From: an uncultured Candidatus Melainabacteria bacterium
GTDB lineage: Bacteria > Cyanobacteriota > Vampirovibrionia > Gastranaerophilales > Gastranaerophilaceae
Direction of reading: 5' to 3'
NCBI GenBank assembly: GCA_934754425.1
Contig: CAKVIN010000012.1
Coordinates: 17,241-81,240 of the forward strand
DNA length: 64,000 bases
The notes under the pieces are model-generated. The model worked only from the letters and a program-made list of their open reading frames with translations, was not told the origin of the DNA and made no database searches. Positions 51,435-58,990 of this stretch are shown here, piece after piece. The position numbers were made by a program, and so were the translations under genes. The stretch's first letter is position 1, and every line of letters starts with the position of its first letter.

Positions 51435-52250
51435 ATGAATATTGAAAATGTCGCAAACGCAAAAAGTTTACAAATTTTAACCCAATTAGATAAAGCAGAC
51501 GGAACTGCTGACGGGAAAATTAAAGGTTCAATTTGGAATCAATATCTCAAATCCGAAGGCATTGAAAGTGGTACTCTTGCTGATGACATCACAATACCTG
51601 TTGAAAACAAATTAGATGAAATAAAAAAAATTGTGATTGATAAAATCGAATATAACAAAACAGCAGCAGAAGCTAAAAAACAAGGACTTAGAAAAACATA
51701 CAGCAAAGAATATTTTTACAATGAGACAGAAAATATGCATTATAAAAAAGATGCTAAAACCGGAAAATTTGTAAAATGTCCTGATATAACATATGTAGCA
51801 AAAGATGGTTCATTAACAAAACAATATGTAAATAAAGACGGCAGCAAAAAATGTGAACAATATGATTCAGATGGAGAATTAAGAAATATCGAATTAAGAA
51901 CCGCCGGAAACAGACGGTATAAAAATCCTGATTTTGTAGCTAAAAAACTTGGACTTAGAAGAACTTTTGCAAGCGACAACATGAAGGTTTTTTATGATGA
52001 AAAAAGTAAAAAACATTATATATGGAATGCAGAAAATAACTCTTTTGAATACAACGCTGATGTGATGAATACCAATTTTGTAGATGCATCTGATACATAT
52101 AGTGAAGTTGGAGCTGTGTCTAAATCAATTAAAAAAACAAAAGATGGCACCACTGTTATTGTTACAGATCAACTTAATAGAAAACATACTACAAAATATG
52201 ATACAAATGGTAAAGTTACATATATAGATGTAGAAGAAAACAATGATTAA
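51435..52250 (+). CDS. EF-hand-like / YD-motif accessory protein
   Basis: 271 residues without signal peptide. The N-terminus has an EF-hand-like loop (DGTADGKIKGSIW, about 23-35). The remainder contains YD-like modules, VNKDGSKKCEQYDSDGEL and TKYDTNGKVTYIDV, plus two FYNETENMHYKKDAKTGKF / FYDEKSKKHYIWNAENNSF units that repeat each other. It resembles a miniature of the giant YD-repeat protein at 32607. A truncated duplicate with a better promoter lies just upstream. Function unknown; probably part of the same exported protein set. Confidence 0.6.
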   Translation: MNIENVANAKSLQILTQLDKADGTADGKIKGSIWNQYLKSEGIESGTLADDITIPVENKLDEIKKIVIDKIEYNKTAAEAKKQGLRKTYSKEYFYNETENMHYKKDAKTGKFVKCPDITYVAKDGSLTKQYVNKDGSKKCEQYDSDGELRNIELRTAGNRRYKNPDFVAKKLGLRRTFASDNMKVFYDEKSKKHYIWNAENNSFEYNADVMNTNFVDASDTYSEVGAVSKSIKKTKDGTTVIVTDQLNRKHTTKYDTNGKVTYIDVEENND

Positions 52251-52301
52251 TCTAAATGTTATCAATAAAATATAACATCAATCATTCCACATAACATTCA
52301 A

Positions 52302-52341
52302 AAGGATTGGAACACGTAAGTTTTCCAATCCTTCACTTATT
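52302..52341 (+). terminator. Rho-independent terminator
   Basis: AAGGATTGGAA (52302-52312) pairs with TTCCAATCCTT (52323-52333), with TTATTTTTTATT downstream. Confidence 0.75.
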
Positions 52342-52492
52342 TTTTATTTCTGTTTGCTATATTTTAGTTAAAGAAAAAATCACTTACACACGTTCATCAA
52401 TCTTTTTTATTATATTAGTTTAATCTATCAAATACCCCAATCTGTCTTTCTTTGATTAATGAATCAGACAATGCCTAAACAGCTTAGTTAAA

Positions 52493-52525
52493 AAATTAGT
52501 GGGGACACTTACGCATTCCCCACTG
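52493..52525 (-). terminator. Rho-independent terminator (minus strand)
   Basis: AGTGGGGA (52499-52506) pairs with TCCCCACT (52518-52525). The minus-strand RNA then has AAUUUUUU. It ends the gene at 52543-52857. Confidence 0.75.
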
Positions 52526-52542
52526 TTAATAATTTCAAAATT

Positions 52543-52857
52543 TTATTTTTTTTTGTTTTTGTCGTTATCGAAATACCAACGATATCCCCAATGTTTTTTG
52601 CCAATTTCGGAATCAGGTGTTGCGGCAAAAAATACTAGACATCCAACAACAAAACCAAAAGTTTTTAAAAAATCTTTTTTACCAAATTTTGTCTTTGCTG
52701 TGTTATTATTTTGCTCAATTTTAGGTTTTGTTGTTATCGTATTTTTAGCTTGAAGAGTTGTTCCAGCTGCTAAAGTTGAAAGTGCAACCATAGAACCTAT
52801 TGCAGCGTTTCTTGCGGTTTTTGACAAATTTGTACTCATAATTTTTTGAATTTTCAT
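52543..52857 (-). CDS. Small exported or membrane protein, function unknown
   Basis: 104 residues with an N-terminal hydrophobic, Ala-rich export-like segment (AAIGSMVALSTLAAGTTLQA, about 18-37), a Thr/Asn/Lys linker, and a second hydrophobic stretch (FLKTFGFVVGCLVFFAATP). The end is charged (HWGYRWYFDNDKNKKK). An AAGGAG precedes the ATG. A short palindrome, CTTGTA-CA-TACAAG (52875-52888), lies in the leader and could be an operator. No family recognised. Confidence 0.55.
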   Translation of the reverse strand: MKIQKIMSTNLSKTARNAAIGSMVALSTLAAGTTLQAKNTITTKPKIEQNNNTAKTKFGKKDFLKTFGFVVGCLVFFAATPDSEIGKKHWGYRWYFDNDKNKKK

Positions 52858-52954
52858 TTTTTACTCCTTTTTTGCTTGTACATACAAGTAAAAACACGAA
52901 CATTTTTTTTTGCTCATACAAATGATTGAATTTAATATTTGTTCATAAAATTAA

Positions 52955-53086
52955 TGTATTTGTCAGGACTTGATTTAAACGTAGGGTGGGTAAAGCCTCA
53001 TTAAGCTAGTAAGTAAAATTAAAATCCATAATTGCGTACCCACCGAATTAAAAAGAGTCTATTTGTCAGACATTGCCTAACTTACC
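52955..53086. repeat. Degenerate intergenic repeat cluster
   Basis: GTAGGGTGGGTAAAGCC (52981-52997) and GCGTACCCACCG (53034-53045) are imperfect inverted ends of the GGGTGGGT-type intergenic repeat common in bacteria. Next to them, TCAGACATTGCCTAACTTAC (53066-53085) is a degenerate arm of the 50986 inverted repeat. Confidence 0.5.
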
Positions 53087-53094
53087 TTAATTTC

Positions 53095-54180
53095 CTACAC
53101 TTGTGTTTCTGCTAATTTTTCTAATTTTAATTTTTGGTCATATTCAACAAGCAAATTAATAAGCTCATCCAAATCACCATCAATAACCGTCCACACATTG
53201 AGGTTATGATTAATACGGTGGTCAGTTAAACGACCTTGTGGGAAATTATAAGTTCTAATACGTTCACTTCTATCACCAGTACCAACTTGAGAACGTCTCA
53301 AGTCTGTAATTTCTTGCATTTGTTTTTGAACTTCCATATCATAAAGTTTTGCTTTCAAAATTTGCAAAGCTCTTTCTTTGTTTTGCAATTGTGAGCGTTC
53401 TTCTGTACAGAAAATCATAATACCAGTAGGTTTGTGGAACACACGAGCAGCTGTTTCAACCTTGTTTACGTTTTGTCCGCCAGCACCACCTGAACGTGCA
53501 GTAGAAATTTCAACATCATTCATATTAAGCTCAACTTCAACATCATCAACTTCCGGCATAACAGCAACTGTTGCTGTAGAAGTATGTACACGTCCTTGAG
53601 ATTCTGTTGCAGGAACTCTTTGAACTCTATGAACCCCTGATTCGTATTTTAGTTTAGAATAAATACTATCACCTTTCATAGAAATAATAACTTCGCTTAC
53701 CCCACCAGCTTCACAATCTGTTTTACTTAAAATTTGAGTCTGCCATCCCATTTTGTCAGCATATCTCATATACATTCTCATCAAATCGCCGGCAAAAATG
53801 TTAGCTTCGTCACCACCTGCACCACCACGGATTTCTAACATAATATCTTTATCATCCATCGGGTCACGAGGTAAAAGAAGAATTTTCATTCTTTCTTCGT
53901 ATTCAGGAATTTTCTTTTCATTTTCTTCCATTTCCGCCTTCAAGAATTGTTTCATTTCTTCATCTTTTTCTTCAAAAATCATTTGTTTAGCTTCAGCGAT
54001 AGCATCGGTTGCTTTTTTCCACGCATAATACAACTCAACAGTTTCTTCCATTGATTTTCTTTGTTTTGATAAATCTCTAAACTTATTATAATCCGCAATT
54101 ACATTCGGATCTGATAAAGTTTCACCTAATTCTATATACTTTTTTTCGATTTGAACAATCTTATCTAACATATCTTTCAT
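53095..54180 (-). CDS. prfA: Peptide chain release factor 1
   Basis: RF1 terminates translation at UAA and UAG. The catalytic GGQ is in RSGGAGGQNVNKVETA, and the stop-recognition PxT region lies in the preceding domain (RVPATESQGRVHTSTATV). The C-terminal TYNFPQGRLTDHRINH is typical. The start is ATG 54180 (MKDMLDKIVQIEKKY), which has AGAGG upstream; the annotated longer frame adds 13 residues without a ribosome site. About 361 residues, normal. prmC is not adjacent. Confidence 0.95.
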   Translation of the reverse strand: MKDMLDKIVQIEKKYIELGETLSDPNVIADYNKFRDLSKQRKSMEETVELYYAWKKATDAIAEAKQMIFEEKDEEMKQFLKAEMEENEKKIPEYEERMKILLLPRDPMDDKDIMLEIRGGAGGDEANIFAGDLMRMYMRYADKMGWQTQILSKTDCEAGGVSEVIISMKGDSIYSKLKYESGVHRVQRVPATESQGRVHTSTATVAVMPEVDDVEVELNMNDVEISTARSGGAGGQNVNKVETAARVFHKPTGIMIFCTEERSQLQNKERALQILKAKLYDMEVQKQMQEITDLRRSQVGTGDRSERIRTYNFPQGRLTDHRINHNLNVWTVIDGDLDELINLLVEYDQKLKLEKLAETQV

Positions 54181-54258
54181 AATTACATACCTCTTTAAAA
54201 TCAAGTATAATTCAAACAAAAATCCTTGTCTATTGTAAAAGATAAGGGAAGGTTACGC

Positions 54259-54283
54259 AAAAAAAACGTCCTATATAGGACGC
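54259..54283 (-). terminator. Rho-independent terminator (minus strand)
   Basis: The palindrome CGTCCTATATAGGACG (54267-54282) is followed on the minus strand by T8. It ends the gene at 54328-54948. Confidence 0.85.
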
Positions 54284-54327
54284 ATAAAATCTTTTGGTTA
54301 ATTAATAAGGTATTAAATAAGGTTATT

Positions 54328-54948
54328 TTATATATTTGTAGTTTTTGTTTTTTTAAACCAATTTACAGGATTTAATTTTAAGAAAAAACTTGTTTTAGCT
54401 TCAGGCGGCTTCTTTTTTGTTTTAAGAGATATAGCAACTGCCCCGAGCATCATGCCGGCAGCTGCAATTCCCTTTATTGGCGTAGGTATTCTTTGCCAAA
54501 ATGATGATGCATTTGAAAAACCATCAGAAAAATCACGTTCCACATCACCAAATCCGCCCCAAGCATTTATTTGAGAAGGAGCCTTTGCCCCAATACCATC
54601 TATACCATAGGCATTCAAACCGGCATTAGACATATCACCGATTCCTTGTAAACCGTAAGCATTTTGTCCAGCTGTTGATTTTGAACCTATAGTGGCGGTA
54701 GAAATAACTCCGGTGCCATTGCTCAAATATGGATTATTTTCCATACCATAATTACCTGAAGCGCAAAAACAATCCGGAGTATTACCGTAATTTTGAAATT
54801 GTGTCCCCTGCATAGCTGTGTTTAAATAAGGATTAGAAATGCCGTTCAAAGATGAAACATTTATACCGCTATTACAGAGATCATACGGAGCATAATCCAA
54901 TATTCCTTGATTATACAAATTATTTAATGTATAAGGACTAACTGACAT
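54328..54948 (-). CDS. Asn/Gly-rich protein with C-terminal membrane helix
   Basis: 206 residues from ATG 54948 (MSVSPYTLNNLYNQG); the frame 10 residues longer is less likely, because AAGGTG lies in between. The N-terminal 140 residues are Asn, Gly, Ser and Tyr-rich with NAYGLQGIGDMSNAGLNAYG-type repeats. One transmembrane helix (about 158-176, GIAAAGMMLGAVAISL) is near the end, followed by a basic tail (KTKKKPPEAK). It looks like a surface or spore-coat-like low-complexity protein. An ACTTTATATA element lies about 32 bases upstream. Confidence 0.6.
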   Translation of the reverse strand: MSVSPYTLNNLYNQGILDYAPYDLCNSGINVSSLNGISNPYLNTAMQGTQFQNYGNTPDCFCASGNYGMENNPYLSNGTGVISTATIGSKSTAGQNAYGLQGIGDMSNAGLNAYGIDGIGAKAPSQINAWGGFGDVERDFSDGFSNASSFWQRIPTPIKGIAAAGMMLGAVAISLKTKKKPPEAKTSFFLKLNPVNWFKKTKTTNI

Positions 54949-54979
54949 CTTATTTAAACACCTTCTACTACTACACATT

Positions 54980-54994
54980 TATATAAAGTTATTT
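54980..54994 (-). promoter_or_regulatory. ACTTTATATA promoter-like element
   Basis: AAATAACTTTATATA on the minus strand, a one-base-inserted relative of the 15-base element at 26861, 38289 and 40383. Confidence 0.35.
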
Positions 54995-55043
54995 TTTGTT
55001 ACAAAATTGCTTATTTTGTAAAGCTTTGTTAAGATAAAATATT

Positions 55044-56609
55044 ATGAAGAATGATTTTTTAAAAAATAACTGGCAAATTTTATTTATTAATACATTATTA
55101 TTACTTATTTTTATCATAGGTTATGGACATTTTGGAGATGTAATATTTGATTCTTTTAGAGAAGCTTATATTCCTTCTCAAATGATAAAAGGACAAGTTT
55201 TATACAAAAACATTTTTAATATATACGCTCCGTTTGCGTATTTATTTAATGCACTATTATTTAAAATATTTGGAGTTAAACTTTCTGTTTTATATATAGC
55301 CGGTTTAATATCGACTTTAGGTATTTGTAATTTTATTTTTCTTATTGGACAAAAATTATTAAATAAAAATTACAGTTTGGCTGTTGTCTTATCTTTTATT
55401 TGCGTTTCTGTGTTATCTCCGAACGTGTTTAATTGTTTTTTTCCTTATTCATACGGTATGATATATGGATTATTGTTTATTCTTGCTTCTGTATATTTTG
55501 GAATAACACAAAAATTTACAATATCTTTTTTAATGTATTCTTTTGCCATCTGTTCAAAATATGAATTTATATTACTTTTGCCTTTATTAATTTATATTTC
55601 AGCAAAAAAAGATTGGTGGAAAAACTTAATAGCATTTTTTATACCAATAGTCATTTCATATTTACCATTATTTTTACAAGGTGTAACACTAGAAAATTTA
55701 CTAACAACTGCACAAATAATATTAACAATGAGCGCAACAAAAACTTTATATTGGTTTTATTCTGTAACAGGTTTAGTTTTTAGATTGGAATTAATTCCTA
55801 TATACTTGATAAATTTGTTAAAATTCGCCAGTGTTGTAGGAATATTATATTTTACCAAAAATAATAAATGGTTTATTCCGATAATTTTTATATATTCATT
55901 TTTTATATCTTCGCCGGAAATTTTTATTTTTTCTTTTCCATTAATACTAATATTGTTTGTTTTTCAAAGGCAAAATTTACACAAAAATGAACAATTGTTT
56001 ATAATAGCTTCACTTTTAATTTCTATGAAAATATTTTTCGCTCTTACAATAAAATCTTATGGAATTTACTTTTTACCATTTGCAATATTGTCATTGACAT
56101 TTTTAGCACCAAACAAAATTAAAAAATCATTTATGATTACAATATTATTGTTCTGTATTTCAATAGGTATTAAAAATATACAAGAACTTTCTAATAAAAA
56201 TATTAACTTGAGTTCAGGTAGTAATATAATTTATACAACGGCATATAATGGGAATTCTATAAAAGAGTTGGTTAAATATATTGATATTAACACTAAACCA
56301 GAAGATAGAGTTCTTGTATATCCGGAAAACTTATCAGTAAATATTTTAAGTAATCGAAAATCAGATAATAAATTTTATTCGCTTATTCCTCTATACATTG
56401 AGACTTTTGGGGAAGATTTAATTGTAAACAGATTTGAAATCACAAAACCAGAATACATTGTAATAAGTAATTATGATACGTCTATATATTATTACTCTTA
56501 TTTTGGGGTTGATTATGCAGCAAAAATCACAGATTATATTTCTAAAAATTATCATAAACTTACTCAAATTGGTGACGGTTTAATATTTACAATTTACAAA
56601 AGAAATTAA
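55044..56609 (+). CDS. GT-C-like multi-pass membrane protein (glycosyltransferase 39-like)
   Basis: 521 residues with about 11-12 transmembrane helices. The first outer loop has DVIFDSFREAYIPSQMIKGQ, then YKNIFNIYAPFAYLFNALLF. This D...RE..P....G..LY..I...Y.P pattern is typical of dolichyl-phosphate-mannose-mannosyltransferase/ArnT-like (GT-C) enzymes, which move a lipid-linked sugar to a protein or lipid on the outer face. The C-terminal 100 residues are a soluble domain. Substrate unknown. A GATAAAAT box ends a few bases before the ATG. Its end overlaps the convergent membrane gene by 4 bases. Confidence 0.75.
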   Translation: MKNDFLKNNWQILFINTLLLLIFIIGYGHFGDVIFDSFREAYIPSQMIKGQVLYKNIFNIYAPFAYLFNALLFKIFGVKLSVLYIAGLISTLGICNFIFLIGQKLLNKNYSLAVVLSFICVSVLSPNVFNCFFPYSYGMIYGLLFILASVYFGITQKFTISFLMYSFAICSKYEFILLLPLLIYISAKKDWWKNLIAFFIPIVISYLPLFLQGVTLENLLTTAQIILTMSATKTLYWFYSVTGLVFRLELIPIYLINLLKFASVVGILYFTKNNKWFIPIIFIYSFFISSPEIFIFSFPLILILFVFQRQNLHKNEQLFIIASLLISMKIFFALTIKSYGIYFLPFAILSLTFLAPNKIKKSFMITILLFCISIGIKNIQELSNKNINLSSGSNIIYTTAYNGNSIKELVKYIDINTKPEDRVLVYPENLSVNILSNRKSDNKFYSLIPLYIETFGEDLIVNRFEITKPEYIVISNYDTSIYYYSYFGVDYAAKITDYISKNYHKLTQIGDGLIFTIYKRN

Positions 56610-57631
56610 TCTTCATCCTTTTCTGCAGCACGTTTAAGAATATTGCTATCTAATTTCTTTTTACCATATTTCTTGTGTGATTCTTCCATTAATCTTTCAC
56701 TCGGACGCTTTTTAGAATTTTTCTTCTTTTTATTAGAAGGTTTTGCTTCAGTTACGGCTTGATTATGACTTAATTCTTCATACCATTCTGACCAAAGAAT
56801 AGAACGAAGTGGAAGTGTATATTGAATTAAAATTTGTGCAACAAAAACTTTTATCGTAAATAATGCGATATCAATTTCTGTTGGAGATTTTAACCCGTAT
56901 TGCTCTAATTCCAGATTAGGAATTGGAGGTATAAATGGAATAACTAATTTTGCGAGAAATTCATTGATACCTGAAATATCAAATATTTTTATGCAAAGTT
57001 GTGGTATTAAAATATAGGTTAAAGCACCTACCAATGCCATAAGCATAAATGTTGATGCAAAATGTCCTTTAATCAACTCTGCACTTCTTTTTACGCATTT
57101 TATCGGTGATAATTCCGGTTCAAATGTAAATACTTGAAATGTTAAAACAAAATATATAGCTAAGATTCCGCAAATAACCCAAAATAGTAGTGGAATAAAT
57201 GCAAATGCTGAAAATATTCCAAATAAAAACCAAACGCCTATAAAAGCAATTGTTCTCCTTTTTATTAATTCCGTGTGCGCATCGAAATCATAAACTCTAC
57301 CGGATTTTTTCAAATTTGTATACATAGAATTTATTGAACCGTATGCAATAAGATATTCCCAAAATGATTTCATAAAAATGGCAAGTCCGGGAAGAGTTAT
57401 TAATATAGATAAAGCAACTAGAACATTAAAATTATTTAAAGCTTCAAATTTATCTATTAATGGTGGTATATTTTGGGTGTAAAAATAAGTTATTAAAAAA
57501 ACTAGAAGTAAGCCGCCAATTTGTCCAAGCACCGGAAAAGTCATATATTTTACAAATTTATCAAAGTTTGAAAAATATAATCCAATTGACTCCATAAAAA
57601 TGCCTAGTGGGGTTTGAGTTTTTTTAGTCAT
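56606..57631 (-). CDS. Multi-pass membrane protein of unknown function
   Basis: 341 residues with about six transmembrane helices (FPVLGQIGGLLLVFLITYFY, ISILITLPGLAIFMKSFW, FIGVWFLFGIFSAFAFIPLL, and others) and a highly basic C-terminal tail (NKKKKNSKKRPSERL). The mid-region VFTFEPELSPIKCVKRSAEL, then GHFASTFMLMALVG, resembles DUF975/glycerophosphoryl-permease-like membrane domains where a charged SxxL/KGxF motif links helices. No firm family. Convergent with the GT-C gene. Confidence 0.6.
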   Translation of the reverse strand: MTKKTQTPLGIFMESIGLYFSNFDKFVKYMTFPVLGQIGGLLLVFLITYFYTQNIPPLIDKFEALNNFNVLVALSILITLPGLAIFMKSFWEYLIAYGSINSMYTNLKKSGRVYDFDAHTELIKRRTIAFIGVWFLFGIFSAFAFIPLLFWVICGILAIYFVLTFQVFTFEPELSPIKCVKRSAELIKGHFASTFMLMALVGALTYILIPQLCIKIFDISGINEFLAKLVIPFIPPIPNLELEQYGLKSPTEIDIALFTIKVFVAQILIQYTLPLRSILWSEWYEELSHNQAVTEAKPSNKKKKNSKKRPSERLMEESHKKYGKKKLDSNILKRAAEKDED

Positions 57632-57713
57632 TACTTATCTCCAGTTTTAAAAATTAATAGTTTATATATTATATATTTTTATAATAAAATTATTTTAGTA
57701 TAAAGATAGAGTT

Positions 57714-58331
57714 ATGAAAAATATAAAAGATTTAAAAGAAGAAGATTTTTTAACAGAAAAAGTTAATTTACACATTCATACAAATTATTCAGATGGAAAA
57801 TCTGATTTTGAAACAGTTGTAAAAAATGCAAAGCAAAAGGGTTATAAGCTTATTGCAATAACCGACCATAATACAGTTGAGGGACATCAAAAATACAAAG
57901 ATGATATTTTAGTAACAGGGGTTGAATTTGATTGTTGGTTCGGCTACGTATTTATCCATCTTCTTGCTTATGATATTGACGTAAACCATCCTGCTTTGTT
58001 ACCGTTTTTAGCAAAAAATAAGGCTGAAACAGAAGGTGATTTGATAAGATTATTTGCAAAAAGAAATGTTCAAAAATTGATAGAAGCTATTCATCAAGCA
58101 GGCGGAATTGCCGTACTTGCTCATCCTGCTTGTTATTGGGCAATTAGTTTGGAAAATTTAGTAAAAAAACTTATAGACATTGGGCTTGATGGAATAGAAG
58201 TCTATTATCCGTATCCAAGGTTTAGGAAAATAGTAAAATTTCATTCATCAAAGGATGTAATGAAAATAGCGAACAAATATCCAAATTTAATCAAAACCGG
58301 GGGGACTGATTTTCATGGAAAAGAATTTTAA
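57714..58331 (+). CDS. PHP-domain metallophosphoesterase
   Basis: 205 residues with PHP motifs I-IV: NLHIHTNYSDGKSDF (HxH), LIAITDHNTVEGH, LAHPACYWAIS and GGTDFHGKEF. Close to the TrpH/YciV type that hydrolyses 3',5'-nucleoside bisphosphates or trims short RNAs at 5' ends; the exact substrate is inferred. It ends just after the final histidine, so the C-terminus is slightly short (YciV is about 290). A TATAAA at 57699-57704 would start the transcript about 3 bases before the ATG. Confidence 0.82.
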   Translation: MKNIKDLKEEDFLTEKVNLHIHTNYSDGKSDFETVVKNAKQKGYKLIAITDHNTVEGHQKYKDDILVTGVEFDCWFGYVFIHLLAYDIDVNHPALLPFLAKNKAETEGDLIRLFAKRNVQKLIEAIHQAGGIAVLAHPACYWAISLENLVKKLIDIGLDGIEVYYPYPRFRKIVKFHSSKDVMKIANKYPNLIKTGGTDFHGKEF

Positions 58332-58348
58332 AATAATTTGTTATAACT

Positions 58349-58380
58349 AAAAGGTTATAAAAATTATAACTTTTTGGTAT
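58349..58380 (+). terminator. Probable terminator of PHP gene
   Basis: AAAAGGTTATAA (58349-58360) pairs with TTATAACTTTTT (58364-58375). AT-rich, so the call is moderate. Confidence 0.6.
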
Positions 58381-58436
58381 TTTACTTTTATAAAGCATTA
58401 GTTTTAAAATAATTATAGTAAAAAAAGGAGATTACA

Positions 58437-58736
58437 ATGAGCGTATTTGAAGCCGGAATGATGATATGTTTTGGAATAAGCTGGCCAGTTGCAGCACTTA
58501 AAACCTATAGATGCAAATGTGTACACGGAAAAAGTATACATTTTTCTTTGTTAATTTTGTTAGGATATTTATGTGGTATAACTCATAAAATATTGGACGA
58601 CATGGACTGGGTCTTTTGGCTGTATATCCTAAATACAATATTCTTGCTGCTGGATATGTATTTGTATTGGCTATATAGAAATAATAAATCACCAGTTTCG
58701 ACAGATGAAATAAATGAAGAAGTGCAAATTGATTAG
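58437..58736 (+). CDS. Small membrane protein, function unknown
   Basis: 99 residues with three hydrophobic segments (AGMMICFGISWPVAALKTY, IHFSLLILLGYLCGITHKIL, WVFWLYILNTIFLLLDMYLY) and an acidic tail (STDEINEEVQID). The spacing is reminiscent of SWEET/PQ-loop-like half-transporters (FGISWPVAALK), but that is a guess. AAGGAG lies 8 bases upstream of the ATG. It is an isolated gene; the following 250 bases hold no feature I can identify. Confidence 0.65.
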   Translation: MSVFEAGMMICFGISWPVAALKTYRCKCVHGKSIHFSLLILLGYLCGITHKILDDMDWVFWLYILNTIFLLLDMYLYWLYRNNKSPVSTDEINEEVQID

Positions 58737-58990
58737 ACAATGCTTGCGGTTTTTATAAAATAATTCCAAATATTACTCACAACTTTCTCCAATTTTTAAA
58801 AATGATATTGTAGATGTCGTATTAGTTAATATTTCGTAACCTACTCACAGTGAAATTGTATTATAAAAAATATTGTTAAACAATGTTTCTCACAAAATTG
58901 CACATATAATAAAAATTATGTTTGAATTTAAAATAGATTTAGCTTTAAGCTGAACAAATTCTTTATTATTTGGATAAATGCTCAAACGAT

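Noticed and set aside
58737..58990. Hidden gene or RNA in the gap before the 39-residue-repeat gene
   Set aside because: AT-rich sequence with no open frame, hairpin or promoter that stands out.
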